Positions 1 through 39,800 of a stretch of 64,000 nt of DNA are shown here, in pieces. Below the pieces are notes generated by a model, which worked only from the letters and a program-made list of their open reading frames with translations, had not been told where the DNA came from and made no database searches. Made by a program: the position numbers and the translations under genes. Every line of letters begins with the position of its first letter. The stretch's first letter is position 1. Source of the DNA: Euleptes europaea (Eukaryota; Chordata; Lepidosauria; Squamata; Sphaerodactylidae); assembly GCF_029931775.1 (NCBI RefSeq), contig NC_079324.1, forward strand, positions 61,139,268-61,203,267, written 5' to 3'.

Positions 1-2
1 CC

Positions 3-30445
<30,443 letters not shown>

Positions 30446-31177
30446 GTTTCGGAGAGTTTCATCTCTCCCTTGTCAACAGTTGCTGTGGGGCGGCTGCAAC
30501 GTGCGCCCCCGGCCCAGCTCGGCCCGGAGGGGAGGGGGCCGGCCCGCGCCCCCCCGCCCAGCCCCCCCGCCGCGCATCGGACGCCCCGCCGGCCGCCCGC
30601 GTCCCGGCAAAGTTCCGCTGGGGGGGCAATTGGGCAACCGGCCTCCCTCCCGCCCTCCCTCTCTGGTCCGGGGGGGCGGAGCTGGGGGGCGGGCGGAGGC
30701 GGGGCGGGGGGGCCGTGTGGTTCTTTTGCAAAGTCCCCTAGGCGCTCATCGCCCGGCACGGCTGCGGGCGGCGGGGGGGCGGCGGGACGTCAATATGGGG
30801 GGGGGCGCCCGGAGGCTGGCACCCGGAGGCTGGCACCCGGCGAGGAGCGCCGCCGAGAGGGTGCTCCTCCGGGGGGGGGGGCGCTGGGTCACGAGGGGGC
30901 GGGCGGCGCTTCAGCACGCAGGCGCCGACGGGGAGGAGGGGGGGGTTTCTGCGGGGGGGGGCAGGAGAGGCTGGCCGTCGGGCGTGGGGGGGTGGAAGAG
31001 GGGCTGGGGGGGCGCCTCTGGGCTCCGGCGCTGCAAGCGGGCCGCGCGCCCGGCTGCCTGCGGACTGGCGGCGGCTGAGCCCGGGGGGGGGGCTGGCCAG
31101 GCCGGCGGAGAGACCCCGGAGCCGCCAGGAAGTGGCCGGGCCAGGCGGATGGCCGCCGCCGCCTCCTCCTCCTCCGG

Positions 31178-31612
31178 GGTTGAACACATGAAGCTGCCTT
31201 CCACTGAATCGGACCCCCGGTCCATCCATCGAAGTCAGGATTGTCTACTCTGACCGGCAGCGGCTCTCCAGGGTCTCAGGCAGAGGTCTTTCCCATCCCC
31301 TACCTGCCTGGTCCCTATAACTGGAGATGCCGGGGATTGAACCTGGGACCTTCTGCATGCCGAGCAAATGCTCCACCACTGAGCCACAGCCCCACCTGTA
31401 ATAAATGAAGCTGCCGTATACCAAATCAGACCCTCGGTCCATCAAAGTCAGTCTTGTCTACTCAGACCGGCGGCGGCTCTCCAGGGTCTCAGGCAGGGGT
31501 CTTTCACATCCCCTACCTGCCTGGTCCCTTTAACTGGAGGAGCCGGGGATTGAACCTGGGACCTTCTGCATGCCAAGCAGATATTCTACCACTGAGCCAC
31601 GGCCCCTCAAGA
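31178..31612 (-). mobile_element. Two adjacent full tRNA-Ala-like SINEs
   Basis: Copies at about 31178-31396 and 31400-31612, same orientation, spacing 213. Both keep the 3' end (AAGCTGCC...ATACTGAATC-type) and the tRNA-like head. They mark the right edge of the KDM2B CpG island. Confidence 0.9.
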
Positions 31613-32424
31613 AGCCCTAATCCCCGGCTTGCTGCCCCATGCTTTGGCTTCTGGAAAGGGCTGCCAGGCGCTGCTCTGCCCAGGCCAATGGGGAGGGTCC
31701 CTCTGCCCCTTTGCCATCCCGCGCCACCATCCCTTCCCTGCTCTTCGGACTGGCTTTCCTTCTTATCGTGCCTCACAACAGTCCTGCAAAGTAGGTTAGG
31801 CCGAGGGAGAATTATTGGCCCTGGGTCACCCAGTGAGGTTCCTGAGGAACAAGACATTCTGCACCTCAGCCGCTCCTGTTTGCAATGTAGAGATAATAAT
31901 ACTGATGTTGAGATGGATGTTGAGAAGGCTCTTGAGATAAGGTCTAGGAAGCGCATCGGGGACCCCTGTGCTTCAACCAAAGGGTAAGGATCATCACTGT
32001 ATGGGGCTGGGCAGACCACACAAACAGCGCTTGGTCCCCAGGGCCGGTGTGTTAAGGAGACCCTGCTGGATTCATCATCATAATACTGAGAATTTATGCA
32101 GCGCTGCTGCTGTTCAGAATCCTTTACACATTACATTGTTGTGATCCTTGCCATGGCCCTGTAAGGTAGGTCAGTACTATCCCCATACTGGAGATGAGGC
32201 AGCATGACTTGCCTAACGCCACATAGGAAGTTGGCGGCAGAGGCCATTCTGACATTTTATGCTTCAGCACCCCCCCCCCCCACAATGTTACTGAAGATGC
32301 TGGGTGCGCACTCCTTGACTCATGCTTGTAAGTTGCACTTTTGCCCTCTGCAGTCCTTCTCCGAGTGCATGCCATGCGGGAGAGGCAATATGGCACAGTG
32401 GTTAGAGTGCCAGATTGACTAAAC
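31613..32424. other. Intergenic DNA with MIR-like remnants
   Basis: About 31760-31860 and 32050-32260 resemble old MIR/L2 pieces (CCTGTAAGGTAGGTCAGTAC). No gene is seen. Confidence 0.4.
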
Positions 32425-32968
32425 CAGGGGTCCCGAAGATGGGGCACGTGGGCACCGTGGCACCAGCCGACACCTTTTCTAATGCCCATCAAGTGTTTTT
32501 AGGATTGTGAGTGGGACCGGGTGGGGCTTTTGCCCAGCATGCTTCTGATTGGCTTTGCAGATGTTTTTAAAATATTACTTTGGCAGCAGCTGCCGCCACA
32601 GCACAAGAATCTACGCTATATTACTGCAGTTAAGCAGTGACTGTCATTTTGTGGCTGGCTTCGCCTCCTGTGGCAGCCATTTTATTGCTGCGCCCACCAT
32701 GCCAGGGGCTGTGGGAGGGGAGGGGCTGTGGCTCAGTGGCAGAGCATCTGCTCGACATGCAGAAGGTCCCAGGTTCAATCCCCAGCATCTCCAGTTAAAC
32801 GGACGAGGCAAGTGGGTGATGTGAAAGACCTCTGTCTGAGACCCTGGAGAACCGCTGCCGGTCTGAGTAGACAATACTGACTTGGATGGACCAAGAGCGG
32901 TTTCATATGTTCATGCCGTGTCAGAATTCCAAATGTGCCCGCAGGCTCAAAAACGTTGGGGACTCCTG
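32425..32968. mobile_element. hAT-type element (CAGGGGTCCC ends) split by a SINE
   Basis: The left end CAGGGGTCCCGAAG and right end GTTGGGGACTCCTG are imperfect inverted repeats. The interior GCAGCAGCTGCCGCCACAGC is shared with 41618-41937. A tRNA-Ala-like SINE (about 32712-32915) interrupts it, so the hAT copy is older. Confidence 0.75.
32712..32915 (+). mobile_element. tRNA-Ala-like SINE nested in hAT element
   Basis: The head is GGGGAGGGGCTGTGGCTCAG and the body CCTGGAGAACCGCTGCCGG. The 3' end is shortened. Confidence 0.88.
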
Positions 32969-33059
32969 GACGGGACCCAGATTTCATGACTGATTGAGGA
33001 TTTGAATCCAGGTCTCCTCAGTCCTAGCCTGGCACTCTAACCACTGCACCACACTGGAG

Positions 33060-33825
33060 CCGTGACTGTGAGTTACACATCAGAGGCTGCAACCTGGCGC
33101 ACTCTTTTGGGCACAGTGTTATCTGGCAAAGAGCCCCATTGATACCACTGCGTAATTTTTAGCGATTTCAACGTGGCTCTTTTTCGCTCGGCGGCACCCC
33201 TCGCTTCCTGGCAAATGCCAAGGAAGCCTTTGCACAGATGCGGGAATTTCACGTTTCTCCCTTTCCTACAGTAGCGGGATTGTCTAGCAACCCTGCCTGC
33301 AAAAACCATGGCTACGGCACGCAGGAAGATTTTAATGAGTAACTACATTTTTTTTCCAGTCGGGAGCCAGTGGCTGTCAGGTACAAGCTGCCCCTTCATA
33401 TTCAGGGTCTCACAGAGTGTGGAGTGGGTTCAGCAGGAGCCAAAGGCTTCAGAATTGGAACGTGGTTGATTGACGGATGCCTTGTCTCTGGGCGGCTCTC
33501 ATACTGCAAAAAGCAGTGGTTTCTATTTGGTTTGTACTGCAAACTATGCAAAATTGAATTATTAAAAGGGTTTTTCTGTACAGGTAATAGGGTTGCACTG
33601 TACAAAATGGTTCACAAACTTCCTTGGAAAAATGGTTAGGGACCGTGATCTATACCACTGTGTACAACTTAATGTAAGCAGGATCCTATTATATAATTTC
33701 TCTACCGCTTTCTGTGTCACGTTTATACTTATGCTATGCTTCAGTTCTTTCTCATGGTTCCAGACTTCCAAAATCCGAATGCATTGGTTATTGAATGTCC
33801 CCTTTCATTAACTGCACTGACTTGC
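33060..33825. other. Intergenic unique DNA
   Basis: No gene or repeat is recognised. I looked here for the longer alternative first exon of KDM2B and did not find it. Confidence 0.35.
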
Positions 33826-34125
33826 TATGTGTAAAGTTCCCCTGTGCAAGCACCGGGTCATTCCTGACCCATGGGGTGACATCACATCCCGACATTTCTT
33901 AGGCAGACTTTGTTTTACGGGGTGGTTTGCCAGTGCCTTCCCCAGTCATCTTCCCTTTACCCCCCAGCAAGCTGGGTACTCATTTTACCGACCTCGGAAG
34001 GATGGAAGGCTGAGTCGATCTTGAGCCGGCTACCTGAAACCAACTTCCGTTGGGATCGAACTCGGGTCGTCAGCAGAGCTTGGACTGCAGTACTGCAGCT
34101 TACCACTCTGCGCCACAGGGCTCCT
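33826..34125 (-). mobile_element. Sauria-type SINE
   Basis: Full-length-like minus copy; the body has GACCTCGGAAGGATGGAAGG and the tail side has TTCCCCTGTGCAAGCACCGG. Confidence 0.87.
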
Positions 34126-34296
34126 ATGTGTAATCCATTTTAAATCCCTGTGAGAAAGGCAGACTATAAATAATGTACTTAAAAAAAAACCTCATCTAGA
34201 AACCAAGATGTTTTTGGTAATCATGTTCCCTTTCATTTGTACCCTTTAATACACCTTTATCCTCTGGTTTACACATCTGTATGATTATGCTGTTGT

Positions 34297-34512
34297 GAGG
34301 GGCCGTAGGTCAGTGGTAGAGCATCTGCTTGGCATGCAGAAGGTCCCAGGTTCAATCCCCGGCATCTCCAGTTAAAGGGGCAAGGCAAGGTGATGTGAAA
34401 GACCTCTGCCTGAGACCCTGGAGAGCCGCTGCCGGTCTGAGTAGACAGTACTGACTTTGATGGACCAAGGGTCTGGTTCAGTATAAGGCAGCTTAACGTG
34501 TTCATGTGTTCA
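34297..34512 (+). mobile_element. tRNA-Ala-like SINE
   Basis: Full-length plus copy with head GAGGGGCCGTAGGTCAGTGG and 3' end GGCAGCTTAACGTGTTC. Confidence 0.9.
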
Positions 34513-34819
34513 ACACACTTGTATTGTACACATTTGAGAAATCTCTTTCCCTTCTTGGTTAGGGCCCTGATAGGGAACAATGGCCAATGCATGAATCTGG
34601 AGGACAAGTCTTTCTCATTGGCCGATAGGCCCAAACCCTAATTTTCTTAGAAGAGAGAGGGCAAAGCTGGAAAGCAGTTGCAGAGTTGTGAGGACTGGAT
34701 TCTATGAGTTTGCTGTGTGTTTGGTGCTAGAATGTCATTGTAACTAGTGGACAGGTGTACATTTGGAAATAAAGGAACTGTCCCAGAAACATGGTGGTCT
34801 CTCCTTCAAAGTAAACTTC

Positions 34820-35055
34820 ATAAGAACATCAGAAGAGCCCTGCTGGATCAGACCAGTGAGGGTCCATCTAGTCCAGCATCCCGTCTCACACAGTGGCTGA
34901 CCAGTTCCTCTGGAGGGAGGTCCAGCAACAGGGCATAGAGGCCGAGGCCTTCCCGATGTTGCCTCCTGGCCCAGGTATTAAGAAGTGTACTGCCTCTGGG
35001 TGTGGAGGTTCCCTTTAGTCACCGTGGCTAGTAGCTACTGATAGACCATCCCTCT
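34820..35055 (-). mobile_element. CR1-type LINE 3' end
   Basis: Minus fragment starting CATAAGAACATCAGAAGAGC then CCTGCTGGATCAGACCAG, with CTAGTAGCTACTGATAGACC further in. Confidence 0.8.
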
Positions 35056-35570
35056 GAGAAGGGCGGTATGCCTTGCAGCTGTGTTACAGGCAGAGATTGA
35101 ACAGGTGATGTTTCCCCTGGACTGGCAATAGGCTAAGTCACATTTGTTGAATCCTTGCCCCTCGGTGCCACTTTTAAAGGCATGGGACCCCAGCCAGATA
35201 TTCAACAGATGCTTGCTGTTCCCCCCCAGCCTTGGAATGCAAGTATAGGAAAAGCTGCATCTGTTGGCTTTCTGCCCTGTGCAGCTATTAAAGGCACAAA
35301 AATAAAGGAGGCAGTCTTATAGCTAAGCCATCCTCCTTCAACGCAAGAAATTCAGGAGCGAGCCTGGTGCACCCATGGCTATTGTTCTAACTGCTACATG
35401 GAGCCTCCATGGCCAGGGGCAGTCTATTCCTGTGCCGGTTTATTGGGGGGCCAAATACTGGAATGCTGCCACCTTGGCAGCCTGCTTCTAAGCATTCTGG
35501 GCCCAGCCAGCCAGCCACACCGCTCTTGTGCAAATGCGCCCGGCCTTCCCACTTACAGCTCCCCAAAGGA

Positions 35571-35875
35571 ACCAGCGTGGTGCCGTGGTTAAGAGCGGTG
35601 GTTTGGAGCAGTGGAGTCTGACCTGGAGAACTGGGTTGGTTTCCCTGCTCCTCCACATGAGCAGCGGAGGCTAATCTGGTGAACCCTGTTGCTTTCCCCA
35701 CCCCTCTGCAGGAAGCCAGCTGGGTGGCCTTGGGCTTTTCGCAGCTCCCTTAGAGCTCTCTCAGCCCCACCTCACAGGGTGTCTGTTGTGGGGAAGGGAA
35801 GGCGGTTGTGAGCCGGTTTGATTCTTCCTTAAGTGGTGGCGAAAGTCGGCCCAGAAAAACCCACTCCTCCTCTCC
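35571..35875 (+). mobile_element. MIR/CORE-like SINE
   Basis: Plus copy with head ACCAGCGTGGTGCCGTGG, ending CCACTCCTCCTCTCCTTC. Confidence 0.87.
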
Positions 35876-35898
35876 TTCCGAGGAGCTCCGATGGAGGC

Positions 35899-36345
35899 GA
35901 GCCAGGGTGGCGCAGTGGTTAAGAGCGGCGGGCTCGGAAGGTCCAGGTTCGATCCCCCAGGGGTGGGGAACGTCAGGCCCGGGGGCCGTTTAAAGCCCGC
36001 GAAACCATTTGGTCTGGCCCTTCGTGGGTCCTGGCAGATCTCTAGCTCAGAAGGATCTAAGACTGGTGATCCGCCCCCTCCCGCGGACAGGAATAGCCTC
36101 TATTCCAGGCAGATGTCGGTTTGTTTTGCTGAGAAAAGGAACATCCCCCCCCCCTTTGCAGAAGAGTCATTAGCTATGGAGCAGCTGGGACTGCCCAAGA
36201 AACCAATTTCCCAGTTGATACTTTTGTCTGGCCCGCGGATGACGTTATCAATCTCCAAATGGCCCTTGGAGGGGGAAAAAAAGGTTCCCCACCCCTGCTC
36301 CACCTGGAGCCAGTCGCGGTTCTCCCCGAACTCGCTCAGCGCCCC
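35899..36345 (+). mobile_element. MIR/CORE-like SINE split by hAT element
   Basis: The head GAGCCAGGGTGGCGCAGTGG reaches the B box GTTCGATCCCC and is then interrupted. The SINE resumes at about 36298 with CTCCACCTGGAGCCAGTCGC. It ends at the edge of the ORAI1 CpG island. Confidence 0.75.
35958..36297. mobile_element. hAT-type non-autonomous element
   Basis: The ends CAGGGGTGGGGAAC and GTTCCCCACCCCTG are perfect 14-base inverted repeats. Internal TCAGGCCC...GGCCGTTTAAA and CTGGCCCGCGGATGACG are typical of small vertebrate hAT copies. It sits about 470 bases upstream of the ORAI1 start and inside a SINE. No matching 8-bp duplication is visible. Confidence 0.85.
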
Positions 36346-36542
36346 CTCCCCTCCCCTCCCGGGGCAGGGCCGGCCACGAGAAGCCGCGGCGAGGCTCGCC
36401 ACGCGAGGTCCGGCCACCCTCCTCTCCGTGCGTAAAGGCGCAGCCGCGGCGCTGGCTCCGGACGGCGCCGGGGGCGGGCCTGAGCCGCCGGGAAGGGGCG
36501 CTTCCAAGCGGGCAGCATCCGCTCTTGACCCGGCCCCGGCAG

Positions 36543-36600
36543 CAGGAGGAAGAGGAGGAGGAGGAGGAGGAGGAGGTGCTGCTGCTGCTGCTGCTGCTGC
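36543..36600 (+). repeat. GGA/GCT trinucleotide tracts in ORAI1 leader
   Basis: An imperfect run of GGA triplets (about 36543-36575) is followed at once by GCT triplets (36576-36600), some 170 bases before the ORAI1 start codon. If read in the ORAI1 frame they would encode Gly and Ala runs, but no upstream in-frame ATG outside repeats is plausible. They are treated as 5' leader. Length polymorphism is likely. Confidence 0.8.
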
Positions 36601-36668
36601 GGGAGAGCCGTCCGGAGCGCAGCGAGCTGGAGCGCGCCGCGCCGAGCGAGCCGCCTCCACCGCGCGCC

Positions 36669-36680
36669 ATGGGCTGGTGA
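36669..36680 (+). promoter_or_regulatory. Three-codon upstream ORF (Met-Gly-Trp-stop) before ORAI1
   Basis: An ATG with an excellent context (GCGCC before it, G at +4) is followed by GGC TGG TGA. It is out of frame with ORAI1 and ends 89 bases before the weakly framed ORAI1 ATG at 36770. It could tune ORAI1 translation if the mRNA starts upstream of it, which the position suggests but does not prove. Confidence 0.55.
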
Positions 36681-36769
36681 GGGTGGGCGCGCGGCCCGGC
36701 GGAGCAGGAGGCGTTGGCAGCAGCCGCAGCCCCCCTTGCCGGCCCGTCCGGCCGGCCCCCCCGGCGCCC

Positions 36770-36883
36770 ATGAGCCTCAACGAGCACTCCATGCAGGCGC
36801 TGTCCTGGCGGAAGCTCTACCTCAGCCGCGCCAAGCTGAAAGCCTCCAGCCGCACCTCCGCGCTGCTCTCCGGCTTCGCCATG
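36770..36883 (+). CDS. ORAI1: ORAI1 coding exon 1
   Basis: The exon encodes 38 residues: [19 protein letters not shown], then [19 protein letters not shown], ending at a GTGAGC donor in phase 0. It covers the cytosolic N-terminal helix and the start of TM1. The start codon context is weak (C at -3, A at +4). No TYPDWIGQSYSEV-like segment precedes it, although the frame stays open upstream. Confidence 0.96.
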
Positions 36884-39800
36884 GTGAGCGCCCCGCGGGA
36901 CCCACCGACCCACCGACGGAGGGAGGGGAAGCCGCGGGGCCTCCCCACCCCCCCCCGCCACTGGAACGTCTGCGGGCAGCCCCCGATCTTTTGGCCTCCC
37001 TCTTCTTTCCTCCCCCCCCCCGGGCTGGAGGGCCACGCCGGCCTACCTGATAGGATTGTTGTGTGGCAGGGCGAGGATGCGGCTCTGGCGACGTGCTGGC
37101 AAGTTGGGCTGGCACTGCGGGAGGTGCAGGGTGGAAGAAGCCACCGGGCGCGCCTGAGCGGAGGTCTAATGCGGTGTGACGCTGTTTGCAGCGTTTGGGG
37201 TCTCAGTCTCCCCTGAGTAGGAAGGAGAGTTGGTTTTTATAGGCCGGCTTTCTCGACCGCTTAAGGAAGGATCGAACCGGCTTGCAATCGCCTTCCCTTC
37301 CCCTCCCCACAACGGACACCCTGCGAGGTAGGTGGGGCTGAGAGAGTCTTGTCTAGCCCAAGGTCACCCAGCTGGCTTCCTGTGTAGGTGTGGGGGAACC
37401 AATCCGGTTCACCCGATTAGCCTCCGCCATTCATGTGGAGGAGTGGGGAATCAAATCCTGGTTCTCCAGATTTGAGTCCGCTGCTCCAAACCACTGCTCT
37501 TAACCACTACACCATGCTGGGAGAACCCAAGAGAGAAAGGACCAGAGGGGCATGCGCTTGGCTCTTAAGGGGGCCGCTTTGAGCAAATTTAAGCCACAAT
37601 CCTAGCAGTGACCCTCACCCCAAAGCTTCAGTAGGATGAGTAAATTGCTGCCATTCAAGGTGTTATCACATCCTTCTTTGCTCCTCTGCTTATTCTAGCA
37701 CCACCCCTTTGAGGTAGGTGAGGTGTAGGGTTACCAACCTTAAGGTGAGGCCTGGAGTCTTCCCAGAATTAAAACTGAACATTCAATGACAGGGAGGGGC
37801 CGTGGCTCAGCGGTAGAGTATCTGCTCAGCATGCAGAAGGTCCCAGGTTCAATCCCTGGCACCTCCAGTTAAAGGGACCAGGCAAGTAGGTGATGTGAAA
37901 GACCTCCACCTGAGACCCTGGAGAGCCATGGAGAGGGGCCGTGGCTCAGTAGTAGAGCATCTGCTTGGCATGCACAAGGTCCCAGGTTCAATCCCCAGCA
38001 TCTCCAGTTAAAGCGACTAGGCAAGTAGGTGATGAGAAAGACGCCTGCCGGTCTGAGTAGACAATACTGACTTTGATGGACCACAGGTCTGATTCAGTAT
38101 AAGGCAACGTAATGTGTTTCTGTGACAAGTTCCCCTGGAGGAAATGGCCAATTCAGAAGGCAGGCTTTGGACAGATGGCCTCCCCAAATTCCATGCTCCC
38201 CAGACACCGTCCTGAAATTTCTAGGAATTTCCCAGCTGTAGATGGCACACCTCGTGAGGTGAGGCAGTACTTGGCTGCAGTTCATCCATTCCCGGCACCG
38301 CACCGCCTTTTTCTCAGCCTGCCCTCTGCACGCGCCCCACCCATCATAACAGCGGGCATTTTTGTTTAGAACAAGAGTTAATGCTCTGCGGCAGTGTTCC
38401 TAATTGCACAATGGACTTGGTTGGCACAGTGTGTCATGTCGCATTGTGTTATAAGCGCAGTGTGGTGCACAGCTTCAAAGGACTCTATAACTGTTAACTA
38501 GGTTTATTATTGTGATGGGAATTAACGATTTGTGATTTATTGACTTCATTTATACTCTACTTTTCTCTCCGATGCGGGGGCCAAAGCCGCTTATGACAGT
38601 CTCCTCTTCTCCCTTTAGGGCTCACAACAAACTTGTGGGTTAGGTTAGGCCATGAGCATGTGGCTGGCCCAGGTGAGCTTCCATGGCAGAGTGGAGATTC
38701 GAACCTCGGTCTCCCAGATCCTGGTCCAACGCTAACCGATATACCACACTGGCTCTTAATTGAGGGTATGCATGCTTGATTCACTCTGCAGAGACAGCCT
38801 GGCTAATCCCCAGCCTTGTACTCTGAAATAATTGAACCTGGGAATGTGTAAATAAATACCTGTCTGAGCCTCTCACCTTCCCCCTCCCCCCACCTGTCAT
38901 GGGGCACAACATGGCATTCCCTTATAAGGGGATTAAGAAGAAGAAGAGTTGGTTTTTATATGCTGACTTTCTTGATCATTTAAGGTCAAGTACTGTCTGC
39001 TCAGACTGGCAGCAGCTCTCCAAAGTCTCAGGAGATGGTCTTTCCCATCTCCTACTGCCTGGTCCTTCTAACTGGAGATGTTGGGATTGAACCTGGGACC
39101 TTCTGCATGCCAAGCAGGTGTTCTGCCACTGAGCCACGGCCTCTCACTGCAAGGGACCAGGTGGAGAAGTTTGTTAGCAATGAGAAGACTAGGCTATTGG
39201 TGTGCCGCGCAACTACTAGCATCAGTGTCTGTCGGCCGGCAAGCTAGTCAAAACTGTTCACAGATAACTAATTTTTTTGTGGAAACTTGTGAATATGACT
39301 TTGTGCTGAAGTGGTGTCGCAACCGGGGTTGAATGCAAGCGCCGCTCGGAATGTGGGGTGAACCATCGGCACTGTTCTCTGCAGAGCGTCGTTTCTCTCC
39401 CGTCATCTTGTGTCCTCTGGCGTGAGCGAGTGCAGAAGTGCCCCAAGGGTGTGTCTTGTTGGTTTGTTTCTGAATCATCCCAAGCTGACGGCAGAGCCAC
39501 GGTTTTCGTGGCCATCATCACTGTTTGCAGGTTGCCATCTTTTAGGTGTTGTGTTCGGGACCGCCTCTCTGGGCACCCCCCCCCCCCGGAAGGACATTGT
39601 GTTCTGCTAATAATAACTTGTTGGTGGTCTCCGGCCCCAGGAGCTTGCGGCTGTCCTCAACAAGAGCCGGGGCCGTTTTGGCCCTGGCCCCAGCCTGGTG
39701 TAACGCTCTGCCTAGTGACATCAGGGCCCTGCGGGACCTTAAAGAGTTCTGCAGGGCGTGTAAGGCGGAGCTTTTCCCCCAGGCCTACAACTGAGGGCAG

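Larger units (their letters stand above)
36340..37190. promoter_or_regulatory. CpG island and promoter region of ORAI1
   Basis: A dense CpG stretch covers ORAI1 exon 1, its 5' leader and the start of the intron. It begins where a SINE copy carrying a nested hAT-type element ends, so the promoter is squeezed between repeats and exon 1. No TATA box stands out. The start of transcription is not determinable here. Confidence 0.8.

Noticed and set aside
36100-37036. Minus-strand open frames opposite ORAI1 exon 1
   Set aside because: Low-complexity Ala/Pro/Ser translations of GC-rich DNA, with no domain and no splice logic.
35891-37216. A 441-codon open frame covering ORAI1 exon 1
   Set aside because: It begins in a SINE, passes through a hAT element and runs past the exon 1 donor into the intron. 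Only the 38 codons from 36770 to 36883 are ORAI1.
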